From: Acanthopleuribacter pedis
GTDB taxonomy: Bacteria; Acidobacteriota; Holophagae; Acanthopleuribacterales; Acanthopleuribacteraceae
Length of the DNA stretch: 46,196 nucleotides
NCBI RefSeq assembly: GCF_017377855.1
Contig: NZ_JAFREP010000054.1
Location: 1 to 46,196 of the forward strand
Direction of reading: 5' to 3'
In this document: positions 17,623-26,275 of the stretch, piece after piece
Position numbering within the stretch: the first letter of the stretch is position 1
How the letters are laid out: each line of letters begins with the position of its first letter
The notes under the pieces: generated by a model
Database searches by the model: none
Seen by the model: only the letters and a program-made list of their open reading frames with translations
What the model was told of the DNA's origin: nothing
Position numbers and translations under genes: made by a program

Positions 17623-19779
17623 CTACATGCTCTTGACCAGGTCGGCATAATGTCCTGGCTGTTCCATAAGTTGCTCGTGGTTCCCACGTTGTACGATCTT
17701 GCCGCGCTCCATCACGACAATTTCGTCGCAATCGCGGATGGTGCTCAAACGGTGGGCGACGATGATACAGGTGCAACCCCGTCGGCGGACGGCGTCATCA
17801 ATCCACATTTCGGTTTCGGTATCCAAGGCGCTGGTCGCCTCGTCCATCACCAGAATGGTGGGATCATTCAAAAACCCACGTGCAATTTCCAAACGCTGCC
17901 GTTGACCGCCGCTGAAGTTGGCGCCGGCCTCTTCGACCCGACTGTCATAGCCGGCGGGTCGTTCGGTAATCATTTCGTGGATGGCGGCGTCTTTGGCGGC
18001 CTGAACCAACTGCTCGTCGGTAATGGTGTTGTCCCAAAGGGTTAAATTCTCGCGAATGGTGCCCTCAAACATGGAAATGTTTTGGTCGACCACGGCCAAG
18101 GAGTTCACCATGGTTTCCCGCGGATACGCCTCGCGCGGCTTGCCGTCAAAAAGAATGGCACCGTCCAAAGGCTGAAAAATGCCGGTAACCAGTTTGGCCA
18201 CGGTGGACTTGCCGCTCCCGGAACTGCCTACCAACGCAACCCGTTGCCCTGGGCGGAGTTCGAGGTTAAAGTCCTCGATCAGCGGGGGTTCAAGGGGATT
18301 GTAACCAAAAGCCAAATCGCGAATTTGGATGTGCCCGGAAAGCTTGCTGACGGGTTGTTCTTCTTCCGGTTCCCGCAAACAAGGATCCCTGGGGTACTGG
18401 TACACATCGTCGAGTTGCGCCATAAACCCCTTGGCCTGTTGGAAATCGGCACCCAACCCAACCAATTTGTTAAAAGGCCCCATGAAGTTTTTCATCAAGG
18501 CCATGAAGGCAACCAAGGTACCCAGCGTCATGCTGCCCTGCATGACGCGTAACCCGCCCAAGCAGAGAATGGCAACGGTGTTGAAATTGGTCAAAAACGG
18601 CGGTACGACGGCAATTAAGTAATTCACGCGGCCCAGGCGCTGGTAGGTATTGACGGCCTTGGCCTGGTAACCGGACCACTTGGCGAAAAAGTCATTTTCA
18701 CCGCCACTCGCTTTTAAGGTTTCGATCAGCCGCAAACCAGTGGCACCGTAACCAAACATTTTGCCGGTATCCACCATCAAATTGACGTTCATGGTTTCCC
18801 GCATGCTCGCCACGGAGCGCAGCACCAACAGGTTGGTCATGGCAATCATGACACCCACCATCAGCAACAAGGGGTCAAAAAACATCATCAGCAGGGCATA
18901 AAAGGCAACGGTGGTCATGTCGAGGGCGGCGGCGGTCAGCTTGTGGGTGAGCAAATCGGCGACACGATCATTGTTGCCGACGCGGTTTACCAGTTCACCG
19001 GAATAACGCTGAGAGAAAAAAACCATCGGCAACTGGAGCAAATAACCGAGATAGCGGGAGGACTCGGCAAGGGTCAATTTGGTTTCCAGACGCAGCAGGT
19101 AATACTCTTTAAACCAGGTGAGGAGTGCCTGAATCGAAACCATAAACACCATGCCCAGAATTAGCGGTCGAAACCAGCCGGTCATGTTTTGGATCAAGAT
19201 GTTGTCGATAAAAACCTTGGAAAAAATGGGTGTCAACAAACCGGGAATGACGAGCATTAAACCGGCGAGGATGATCAGCGCGAGGGAGCGCACGTCGCGA
19301 ATCCGGCTCCGCAGCATGGCGGTCATGGTGTTTATCACACCGCCGCGCTGAAATTCGGGGCCGGGCTCAAAGGTCAGAGCAACGCCGGTAAAACTGTGGT
19401 CGAATTCTTCCACGGTGACCTTGCGCGGACCCGAGGCGGGGTCATTCAGGAAAACCCAGTTGCCCCGTCGACCTTCATAAACGAGGAAATGGTTAAAGTT
19501 CCAATGCACAATCGCGGGCGGCGCCATGTCAAACAGGTTTTCCGGTTCGGTCTTAAAACCCTTGGCGGTCAGACCATAACGCCTGGCGGCCTTGAGGATG
19601 TTACTGGCTTTGACGCCATCCCGGGAAACCCCGCAGGAGACCCGCAATTCTTCCAAAGGCACAAGTCGGCCATGATACGCCAGAATCATGGCAAGCGAAG
19701 CGGCACCACATTCAACGGCTTCCATTTGGATGACGGAAGGCGTTTTCTTCCGTTTGGGCATTGGTTTCTTTTTACGCAT
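17623..19779 (-). CDS. NHLM-type bacteriocin ABC transporter with C39 peptidase (ABC1)
   Basis: This 718-aa peptidase-containing ABC transporter (PCAT) should cut the double-glycine leader and export the peptide across the inner membrane. The N-terminal C39 domain (about 12-140) shows catalytic Cys24 in MEAVECGAASLAMIL, His97 in WNFNHFLVYEG and Asp113 in NDPASG. A six-helix exporter domain follows (about 165-450). The C-terminal ATPase has GSSGSGKST, SGGQRQRLEIARG and ILVMDEATSALD. The ATG at 19779 is favoured by the AAAAGG just upstream; an in-frame TTG lies five codons earlier. It is the first gene of a tight pair with the second ABC subunit, downstream of a JmjC gene on the same strand. 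Confidence 0.94.
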   Translation of the reverse strand: MRKKKPMPKRKKTPSVIQMEAVECGAASLAMILAYHGRLVPLEELRVSCGVSRDGVKASNILKAARRYGLTAKGFKTEPENLFDMAPPAIVHWNFNHFLVYEGRRGNWVFLNDPASGPRKVTVEEFDHSFTGVALTFEPGPEFQRGGVINTMTAMLRSRIRDVRSLALIILAGLMLVIPGLLTPIFSKVFIDNILIQNMTGWFRPLILGMVFMVSIQALLTWFKEYYLLRLETKLTLAESSRYLGYLLQLPMVFFSQRYSGELVNRVGNNDRVADLLTHKLTAAALDMTTVAFYALLMMFFDPLLLMVGVMIAMTNLLVLRSVASMRETMNVNLMVDTGKMFGYGATGLRLIETLKASGGENDFFAKWSGYQAKAVNTYQRLGRVNYLIAVVPPFLTNFNTVAILCLGGLRVMQGSMTLGTLVAFMALMKNFMGPFNKLVGLGADFQQAKGFMAQLDDVYQYPRDPCLREPEEEQPVSKLSGHIQIRDLAFGYNPLEPPLIEDFNLELRPGQRVALVGSSGSGKSTVAKLVTGIFQPLDGAILFDGKPREAYPRETMVNSLAVVDQNISMFEGTIRENLTLWDNTITDEQLVQAAKDAAIHEMITERPAGYDSRVEEAGANFSGGQRQRLEIARGFLNDPTILVMDEATSALDTETEMWIDDAVRRRGCTCIIVAHRLSTIRDCDEIVVMERGKIVQRGNHEQLMEQPGHYADLVKSM

Positions 19780-20017
19780 AGGACCTTTTCGCAACGAGGA
19801 TGATCCCGGCGATCCATCGGCTCAGCCGAAACACGAGGAACATCCAAAAATAAGTGACATCTTGAAAACGCCGCGAATAACCCGCGGTCATCAAACCGCC
19901 CACCGTTCAAAAAGCAAGGCAGCCGAGAAAAATCATAAAAACGAAGTTGTCTGGGTCTAACTTTAACAGGACGGGATGGGCGGAGGTCAAGCCGGATTCT
20001 AAAAAAGCCTTCGCAGG

Positions 20018-20040
20018 AAAAAAACCATGGTTTTCACCAT
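20018..20040 (-). terminator. Possible intrinsic terminator between the JmjC gene and the ABC genes
   Basis: Read on the minus strand, ATGGT-GAAA-ACCAT forms a short tetraloop hairpin (20040-20027), followed by GG and seven T (20024-20018). The stem is only 5 bp, so termination may be partial. It lies about 40 bases after the JmjC stop codon and 240 bases before the ABC1 start. Confidence 0.4.
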
Positions 20041-20077
20041 CAAAGGCCTTGGTTCGCATCCAAACCCGAACCAGGCG

Positions 20078-21250
20078 TTAGTCGACGACATGCAAAAACC
20101 CCTTTGAAACAAAATGTTTGACCAGAAGGATCTTGCTTTGGTCACCCAGGGATTCGGGCATATCGCCTACGCGAAAACGGGTCGCTTCGGCAATAAATCG
20201 AAAAGCTTCGTTAACCTTGGCCGGCGCTTTTTGCACATTACCGGGAAAACACAAAGAAACCACGGCATCGCGTTCCCGCAACAGGAAGGGTGCGTCCAGA
20301 CGGCGGGCAACAACGGTGTCCAAGTCGAGGGAAGCCAAGTCATTCAACTGGGTGAAATGTTGGGAAGGACAGGGTTTAACCGAGGCCAAAACCTGCTCGG
20401 CCAAAACATCTTTGGCCGGGGTGAGTTCGGCCGCTTGTGCAATCTCGGTGAGCAAGTTTTTGAAGATGTGTTGGTGGGATGAATCGTTTTCGCGGAACAG
20501 ATAACCCGGCGGCAAACCCCGGCGCAGACCCACAAGGTGCTGAGCGGCGTTTTGCACGGCGGCAATGATGAGTTGTTCCCAGGTTTTCGTGTAAATACCC
20601 AAGGTAAGGTGTAATGAATGCGCATCCTCGGTAAACGCGTTGTGAACGGTGCCACGCGGTAAGTAAAGCGCGTCGCCCGCCCGTAACTGGAGTTCCATGG
20701 TAGGTTCGCCCGGCTCGCGCACACTCCGTTCACTTTTCCCTTCAAGGGTTTTTGGCAATATTCGCGGTAACTCGGGCCCGGAATCGTAGACCCGCCACGC
20801 CTTGGACCCTTCGAGCTGCAGAATAAACACGTCATGCTCATCCCAATGCGGACCGAAACCGGCTGATTCCCGGGGGGTCGCGTACAAGTTGGCGGCAACC
20901 CGCGCGCCAAGTGTATGGCTCAGGGAGGTGCAGAGCGCACCGACCGCGGGCTGGAGATCGGTCAAGTCATTAACGACGAGGGTGTAACCGTCGGCGTAAT
21001 GGGCGTACAAGGCGCTCAATGACAAACCACCGAGAAATTCAGGAACCAAAACGGGCGTCTCGGCCCCTTGCTTGGCAAGGGTCAACCTCTTTTCGGGTAA
21101 ACCACTCAGCAATTGGTCAAGCGAAGCCAGGGAAAAAAGCGAAGAAAACCGCTCGGGGTGATCGGAAACAACGGATAAAGCCTTTTGTTCCCAATAATTT
21201 TCAAAAAATTGCTCAAGAGGAAGGTCGAATAAAAGATCTTCTAAGTTCAC
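20078..21250 (-). CDS. JmjC/cupin-type Fe(II)/2-oxoglutarate oxygenase (JmjC-1)
   Basis: This ~390-aa protein belongs to the cupin_4/JmjC group related to ribosomal oxygenases. The metal-binding facial triad is His135 and Asp137 (PHWDEHDVF) plus His203 (LPRGTVHNAF), with the typical LQLEGSKAWRVYD strand. The N-terminus (FENYWEQKAL) and a ~190-residue C-terminal part fit the family. The GTG at 21250 is chosen because AAAGGA precedes it; an alternative start lies 12 codons upstream. It sits on the same strand as, and upstream of, the NHLM ABC genes, and divergent from the rSAM-precursor genes. This suggests hydroxylation of the RiPP precursor or a partner protein. That substrate is inference. 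A second JmjC gene of the same layout lies at 25.1 kb. Confidence 0.85.
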   Translation of the reverse strand: MNLEDLLFDLPLEQFFENYWEQKALSVVSDHPERFSSLFSLASLDQLLSGLPEKRLTLAKQGAETPVLVPEFLGGLSLSALYAHYADGYTLVVNDLTDLQPAVGALCTSLSHTLGARVAANLYATPRESAGFGPHWDEHDVFILQLEGSKAWRVYDSGPELPRILPKTLEGKSERSVREPGEPTMELQLRAGDALYLPRGTVHNAFTEDAHSLHLTLGIYTKTWEQLIIAAVQNAAQHLVGLRRGLPPGYLFRENDSSHQHIFKNLLTEIAQAAELTPAKDVLAEQVLASVKPCPSQHFTQLNDLASLDLDTVVARRLDAPFLLRERDAVVSLCFPGNVQKAPAKVNEAFRFIAEATRFRVGDMPESLGDQSKILLVKHFVSKGFLHVVD

Positions 21251-21941
21251 GGCATATCCTTTCTCCGCGTAAACAGAGGCACACAAGACGACTGCCGCTC
21301 AAAATAAAATAAAAGAAACCAGGATTCAGTACGCAGCCAAGAAAGCTCACTCAAAAGGGCAAAAAGCCACCATTTATTCCAGGAACATCTCACGAACCAA
21401 GCCCCGACTTCGGATTTTCAACAACTGTCGAAACACCGGCGTCGTCTGGCCTTTTAGGCTAAACCAGCCCCCATGTAAAAAGCGAGTTAAAAATTTGTTC
21501 CACTTAGATTAACGAGCTAGGCACTTGCCTCCATTGAACTTAGGTCAAATCAGGGTCAAAACCAATCTAGACCTCGTAAAAAATACGCTTGAAATCAACC
21601 CACGAAGCGCGATAAAAGAAATAAGACACGATTTTGAAGTAAAAAGACGACCGGCCAGCCAAGCCGAAAATAACCCGGCACCCGGAAAATCGTCTTATTC
21701 AGTTCCTAAGCACGCGAACGACTTACCCCATGACCATTCTCGTTTATAAGGTCTGGGTATTGCCGCTTGTCCACGGTCCCGTCGTGATGCGTCTTTCACT
21801 TTCATTGATTGGTTTATAGACCCCTATTTTGTACAAGCTCAAAACCCCCACACAATCGCCACAACACCAAGGCAACCCCTAGCGTTTGCCCAGTATGTGC
21901 TTATTTTTGAAGCACTTGTTCTCATTAAGGATTTTTTCACA
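21251..21941. other. Divergent intergenic region upstream of the rSAM-precursor genes
   Basis: About 690 bases, more AT-rich than the flanking genes, with no convincing coding frame. As the divergent space between the JmjC-1 and rSAM genes, it is where the promoters of both arms of the RiPP locus should lie. I could not identify boxes with acceptable spacing. The AAGGA before the rSAM ATG at 21942 is the only clear translation signal. Confidence 0.5.
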
Positions 21942-23375
21942 ATGCAACAGAGCAACATTCTCTCCGTCTCACCCCACGACTTAAACGACTCCGGGCAGGT
22001 TGAGGTTGAAACGGAAACCGCGCCCAAACTAACCCGTTGGGTGCCTTCTCGGTTTAACATTCGCGCCAAAGCCGACAACGGACAAATGGTTCTCTGGAAC
22101 ACCCTTACCCGCGCCATGAGCGCCTTCGATCCAAGCGACGCCCCCCGGGTACGCGAGATGTTGGCGCGCAAGGGCTTTGAAGCCAAAGAAGAAGGTTTTA
22201 CCGCCTACATGGCCAAACGCGGCTACCTGGTCAAAGAGGGCGCCGATGAGTTGCGTCGCTTCGAGGCCATGTTCGGCCGCCAGCACTACCGCACCAACAC
22301 CCTTCACCTGATCTTGCTGGCCAGCGAAGACTGCAACTTCCGTTGCCACTACTGCTATGAAAAATTTGCGCGCGGTACGATGCGCCCCGAGGTCCGCAAA
22401 GCGGTTAAGAAAATGGTCACGGACCGCCTCGACCGCCTCGACAGCCTGCTGGTGAGTTGGTTCGGCGGTGAACCGCTCTACGGTTATCCGGCCGTGAAAG
22501 ATCTGGCCCCCTTTTTTAAGGAAGCAGCCGACGAACACGACCTGCGTTTCGTAGGCAACATGACCACCAACGGTTACCTGCTCACCCCGGAAAAAGCCGA
22601 AGCCTGCCTGTCCTGGGGCATCACCCAGTACCAGATCACCCTGGACGGCCCGCCCGAAAGCCACAACTGCAGCCGCCCGGCACGTGACGGCAGCGAAACC
22701 TTTGAGACGATCTACAACAACCTCAAGTCGATGGCCAAACGCAAGGACGATTTCAACGTTCGCATTCGCGTGAACTTCGACCGCAATAACTACAGCAAAA
22801 TGGATCCGTTCCTGGACTTGATCCAAAAAGGCATGGGCGACGACCCACGTTTCCATCTGGCGTTCCACGGTGTCGGCAAGTGGGGTGGCGACAACGACGA
22901 AAAACTCGACGTGTGTGGCACCCGCGGCGAACGCGCCTTAATCAAAGCCGACCTGAAAAAAGAAGCCAAAAAACGCGGTTTGAACATTCTTACCATCAAG
23001 AATTTCAACCAATTCGGCCGCCAAGCCTGTTACGCCGCCCGTCCCTACTCGTTCTTGATCGGGGCAACCGGCAAAATCATGAAATGTACCATCGCCTTGG
23101 ATACTGCCGACCACAACGTCGTCGGTCATTTTGATAAAGAAGGCAACATGGTATTGGATCCAGACAAAATGGCGCTCTGGACCGAGCCGGCCTTCCAACG
23201 GGATTCCCAATGCCAAAAGTGCGCGGTGTTACCGGCCTGCCAAGGGGTGCATTGTCCCCTGATTCGCATTGAAGAAAACCGGCAGCCATGTATCACGACG
23301 CGGTTTAACCCCAAAGGTGAACTGCTGGAGGCATTTAACCTCAACAGTGATTCACGGCAAGTATCCGTCGTTTAA
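21942..23375 (+). CDS. Radical SAM/SPASM peptide maturase
   Basis: This 477-aa protein has the radical SAM cluster motif CNFRCHYC (Cys131, Cys135, Cys138), followed by FGGEPL and TTNGYLL segments of the TIM barrel. The C-terminal third has a SPASM-type set of cysteines (Cys363, Cys382, Cys424, Cys427, Cys433, Cys438, Cys450) expected to hold auxiliary Fe-S clusters. The N-terminal ~110 residues (SRFNIRAKADNGQMVLWNTLT) look like the leader-recognition region of rSAM peptide maturases. The ATG at 21942 is preferred because AAGGA lies upstream; an in-frame start 15 codons earlier is weaker. It stands 144 bases upstream of the small double-glycine precursor, its likely substrate. Expected chemistry is radical cross-linking (for example thioether or C-C) in the core. 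The exact bond cannot be read from sequence. Confidence 0.92.
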   Translation: MQQSNILSVSPHDLNDSGQVEVETETAPKLTRWVPSRFNIRAKADNGQMVLWNTLTRAMSAFDPSDAPRVREMLARKGFEAKEEGFTAYMAKRGYLVKEGADELRRFEAMFGRQHYRTNTLHLILLASEDCNFRCHYCYEKFARGTMRPEVRKAVKKMVTDRLDRLDSLLVSWFGGEPLYGYPAVKDLAPFFKEAADEHDLRFVGNMTTNGYLLTPEKAEACLSWGITQYQITLDGPPESHNCSRPARDGSETFETIYNNLKSMAKRKDDFNVRIRVNFDRNNYSKMDPFLDLIQKGMGDDPRFHLAFHGVGKWGGDNDEKLDVCGTRGERALIKADLKKEAKKRGLNILTIKNFNQFGRQACYAARPYSFLIGATGKIMKCTIALDTADHNVVGHFDKEGNMVLDPDKMALWTEPAFQRDSQCQKCAVLPACQGVHCPLIRIEENRQPCITTRFNPKGELLEAFNLNSDSRQVSVV

Positions 23376-23386
23376 AACCGCACGAA

Positions 23387-23420
23387 TCCCCATGGGAAAG
23401 CGGTAGCGATTCGATGGGGA
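23387..23420 (+). promoter_or_regulatory. Possible stem-loop between the rSAM gene and the precursor gene
   Basis: TCCCCAT (23387-23393) pairs with ATGGGGA (23414-23420) to form a 7-bp stem. It lies in the 144-base space between the rSAM stop and the precursor start. It may be a weak terminator, a processing site or nothing. There is no T-run. Confidence 0.3.
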
Positions 23421-23519
23421 GAAGTGTATCAACCCGTCAACCCGCCTCTTTATTGCTCAATAAGGGGCATAACCGATCAAATGATTATTTATCTTCAATC
23501 ATTACAGAGGAGTATCGCA

Positions 23520-23678
23520 ATGACTAACAAGAAAGAAGAAACCAAACAAGAAGAAAAAGAAGTAAAAAAAGTAGTTGAGTTGGAAGAAGGTGAGCTGGAG
23601 GATGTATCCGGTGGCGCGCGCAGCAGCCGTGAACTCTTCGCTGAAGGCGACAACACCTGGTGCGACGAAGGCTGCTAA
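23520..23678 (+). CDS. RiPP precursor peptide with double-glycine leader
   Basis: This 52-aa peptide has its ATG behind a strong AGAGGAG. The leader (1-32) is highly charged (Lys/Glu) and ends in VVELEEGELEDVSGG, the classic LE..EL..VSGG double-glycine pattern cut by C39 peptidases. The core is 20 residues, ARSSRELFAEGDNTWCDEGC, with Trp47, Cys48 and Cys52 at the end. It lies directly after the rSAM maturase and before a helical protein and a JmjC oxygenase, with NHLM exporters nearby. Modifications are not readable. Plausible ones are an rSAM cross-link involving Cys or Trp, hydroxylation of Asp, Asn or Arg by the JmjC enzymes, or a disulfide. A perfect hairpin directly after the stop fits high-level expression of the precursor. 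Confidence 0.88.
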   Translation: MTNKKEETKQEEKEVKKVVELEEGELEDVSGGARSSRELFAEGDNTWCDEGC

Positions 23679-23689
23679 TCCAGCCAGGT

Positions 23690-23715
23690 AAAGCACATCT
23701 TTTGAGATGTGCTTT
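23690..23715 (+). terminator. Hairpin after the precursor gene (attenuator or mRNA-stabilising stem)
   Basis: AAAGCACATCT, loop TTTG, AGATGTGCTTT is a perfect 11-bp stem 11 bases after the precursor stop codon. It has only a short T tail (the TTT closing the stem). Such stems after precursor genes usually let precursor mRNA exceed that of the downstream genes by partial termination or 3'-end protection. That role is inference here. Confidence 0.7.
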
Positions 23716-23977
23716 CCATGGGGACGGGGATCCAGGGCACACCGCATTTGTCGGAACCATTGGCTCCCTTCCCTTATGGCGGCCCGCCGCCGAACCTGGA
23801 CCGTGTCAAAACGGTTCGTAGAGAATGAACAAGCCGGCCAACTTCGGTTTTTGAAAAAACGCGCCGTGATCGAACCCGCGTACCTCACCGGCGGCAGAAT
23901 CTTTCAACGGTCGGACACGGCTGTTGCCGCTCCGAAAACGTCTGAACAGACGTTTGAAGCAGATAGGGAAGTCCCTG

Positions 23978-25030
23978 ATGGATGATTTACTTTACGACGT
24001 TTACAAAGCTTACCGCGCCGGCCTGTTGGGATGGGCCAAAGCCGAGGCGCCTCAAAAAGAACCCCGCTTCCCTGAACTGCTGCAACAAGCCTTAGAAGCC
24101 CGAATCCCGGAAGACTTGCGTCAGGTGGTCCGCGCCATGTGGGACACCAACAAAGCAGGACTCGAAGCAGCCCGTCACGGTGAACTCGAGGAAGCCGCCG
24201 AGCTGTTTCAACAGTCGCGCGACACCATCGAAGCACCGGAAACCAAACGCGAGATCGCCCTGCTCGGTTTATCCTCCTTGGAAGCGGCCCAAGCCTATTT
24301 GGATTATCGCCACCGCGATTTCCAGGGTGCGCAAAACCGGGTGTTCGCGGCGATGGATGCCGATCTGGAATTAGAGCGTCAATACGGTTACCGGGTTTTG
24401 CAATTGCACCGAATCCAGGCGGCGCACAACTTTATGCGGGTCCACCTGCGTTCCAAACGGCCGGCGGAAGCCATGCGTTTGGGCGGCGCGATTGTCGGCT
24501 ACTTAGAAGGCCGTCGCCGCGACCTTCCGGTCCACCACACCTGGAACCGCAACAACCTTACCTTTACCAACACCTTACTCTCGAACATGATTGCCCAGGT
24601 CGCCAAGGAAGCAGCCCTTGCCCTGTTTGATCTAGAGAACCATGAAGGATGGGTCCCTTTTTACGAGGGTCTCCAACAAAATCCCGAGCTGATCGACGAC
24701 GCGCAGGTGGTCCACCCCAAAGTATTCGATTGGGTCAAAGTGCGGCAAGCACGCGCGCAAGGCGATCAAACGGGCTACCTTAAGGCCCTGATCCAATTCT
24801 TAACCCACACGCCCCAAGGGATTTCCGCTATTTGGTACGCCACGCTGATTGATTTTATGAACGATTGCGCGACGCAACCGGGCGAGATGGCGGCTCAAAT
24901 TACGAAAGTCCTAAACGCGGACGCCAAAAAATGGCCGAACCTTCATCCCTACCTTAAAAAACGCCTCGACCATCCGGTCGAAGCCCACGAATTCGCCGGC
25001 GCCCAAACACCGGGTGTCGGTGCTTATTAA
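23978..25030 (+). CDS. Helical-repeat (TPR-like) protein of unknown function in the RiPP locus
   Basis: This 350-aa protein has its ATG chosen behind AGATAGGGAAG; an upstream in-frame start is weaker. The sequence is almost wholly alpha-helical, with TPR-like segments (AARHGELEEAAELFQQSRDTI, ALLGLSSLEAAQAYLDYRHRDFQGAQNRVF), and no signal peptide or membrane segment. I do not recognise a named family or catalytic motif. It lies between the precursor and the second JmjC gene on the same strand, about 27 bases before that gene, so it is probably co-expressed. It could be a scaffold joining precursor and tailoring enzymes, or a regulator. The helical fold is seen by eye; the role is inference. 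Confidence 0.75.
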   Translation: MDDLLYDVYKAYRAGLLGWAKAEAPQKEPRFPELLQQALEARIPEDLRQVVRAMWDTNKAGLEAARHGELEEAAELFQQSRDTIEAPETKREIALLGLSSLEAAQAYLDYRHRDFQGAQNRVFAAMDADLELERQYGYRVLQLHRIQAAHNFMRVHLRSKRPAEAMRLGGAIVGYLEGRRRDLPVHHTWNRNNLTFTNTLLSNMIAQVAKEAALALFDLENHEGWVPFYEGLQQNPELIDDAQVVHPKVFDWVKVRQARAQGDQTGYLKALIQFLTHTPQGISAIWYATLIDFMNDCATQPGEMAAQITKVLNADAKKWPNLHPYLKKRLDHPVEAHEFAGAQTPGVGAY

Positions 25031-25057
25031 TTCGCCTCAAGTCCTGGAGCCGTCGAC

Positions 25058-26275
25058 GTGACCACAACGCTTTCCCCCCAAACCACCCTCAACCTTGATT
25101 GGTTGCTGCAACCCTTTGATGCACAAACCTTTATCGGGGAGCATTGGGATCAAAAGCTGTTGCACCTCCAGCAACGGGCCGGTGATTTTTACCAAGAGCT
25201 GTTCAGCCTCGCGGCGGTAGACGAAGTCCTGCAAACCGGGGGCTGGACACCCGACGAACTGATTGTCGTCAAGCAAGGCAAACACGACGGCGGCGATTAC
25301 CTAAAAGCCGACGGGCTCCCCAACATGGCCAAGCTGTTTGAGGCCTTTTACCAACAGGGCAAAACGCTGCAGTTATACGGGGTGGAAAAACGTCACCCCG
25401 GCGTGGCGGCCTTGTGCCGACAACTGGAACGCTGTTTCCACCAACACGCCCACGCCACGATTTTTTTCACGCCACCGGGCTGCAACGGTCTGAACACCCA
25501 CTTCGATACCAAGGACGCCTTCATCCTCCAAATCAGTGGGCGCAAACACTGGCTGGTTTATGAACACGCCATGGCTTGGCCCAGCCGTGTTTCGGACCGT
25601 TTCAAAGTGGCACCCGAAAACTATGGCGAACTGCTGGTCGATGCCACCCTGCAACCCGGCGACTTGATGTATGTCCCGCGCGGCATGCTTCACGCGCCGT
25701 CGACGCACGACGAACTCTCGCTCCATCTGACGATTGGTTTTGACAGCGTGACCTGGTTCGATGTGTTTCAAGAAGCATTGGAACGTGCACGAGCCACCAT
25801 GCCGGAAATGCGCCAAGCGATTCGACCGGATCAGTTTGAAAACCCGCAAAGCGATCTTTTGCAAGAACAGGCGACCCGCCTTGCCAACCAAATGCTGACG
25901 GGCGCGGCGCCGAGCGACATCATCCAGCAGTTCCGCCGCAATTTGCACGAACGCACCCCCGCCCCGGCCGACGGTCACTTTCGTTGGCTCGAGCGGTTAC
26001 AGCATTTGGACGGGCATGATCGCCTGCGCCACCGCGAGGGCGTCCATCCCTGGGTTACGGTCGACGACCAACAAAGCGACATCATTTTCGCGGGCGGTTC
26101 AGTACGCGGCCCGGCCTCCCTGGCCGACGCGATGAACTTTATCGCGACCACCCCCGAATTTCAGGTGTCGGCCATCGGCGGCGGGCTTAGTGAAAACGCC
26201 AAAGTCCTGCTGGCCCGACGTCTGATCATCAGCGGGCTGCTCACTTTTTCCGAACCGGGAACAGTGCACACCTGA
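25058..26275 (+). CDS. JmjC/cupin-type Fe(II)/2-oxoglutarate oxygenase (JmjC-2)
   Basis: This 405-aa protein starts at GTG, with GGAG upstream. It has the same layout as JmjC-1: an N-terminal FIGEHWDQKLLHLQQR region, then the cupin core with His148 and Asp150 (NTHFDTKDAF) and distal His212 (YVPRGMLHAP), strand LQISGRKHWLVYE, and a long C-terminal domain. The triad is intact, so it should be an active oxygenase. The two JmjC proteins share the fold and active site but differ in much of their sequence, so they are old paralogues or separate recruits. It follows the helical protein by 27 bases, closing the rSAM-precursor transcription unit. A hydroxylated residue in the core peptide is a reasonable but unproven product. 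Confidence 0.87.
   Translation: MTTTLSPQTTLNLDWLLQPFDAQTFIGEHWDQKLLHLQQRAGDFYQELFSLAAVDEVLQTGGWTPDELIVVKQGKHDGGDYLKADGLPNMAKLFEAFYQQGKTLQLYGVEKRHPGVAALCRQLERCFHQHAHATIFFTPPGCNGLNTHFDTKDAFILQISGRKHWLVYEHAMAWPSRVSDRFKVAPENYGELLVDATLQPGDLMYVPRGMLHAPSTHDELSLHLTIGFDSVTWFDVFQEALERARATMPEMRQAIRPDQFENPQSDLLQEQATRLANQMLTGAAPSDIIQQFRRNLHERTPAPADGHFRWLERLQHLDGHDRLRHREGVHPWVTVDDQQSDIIFAGGSVRGPASLADAMNFIATTPEFQVSAIGGGLSENAKVLLARRLIISGLLTFSEPGTVHT

Noticed and set aside
21525..21749. 74-codon frame in the space upstream of the rSAM gene, considered as a second precursor
   Set aside because: No ribosome-binding site, no GG leader motif, and AT-rich non-coding style.
22029..22868. 279-codon minus-strand frame opposite the rSAM gene
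   Set aside because: Antisense to a gene with clear radical SAM motifs; no start signal.
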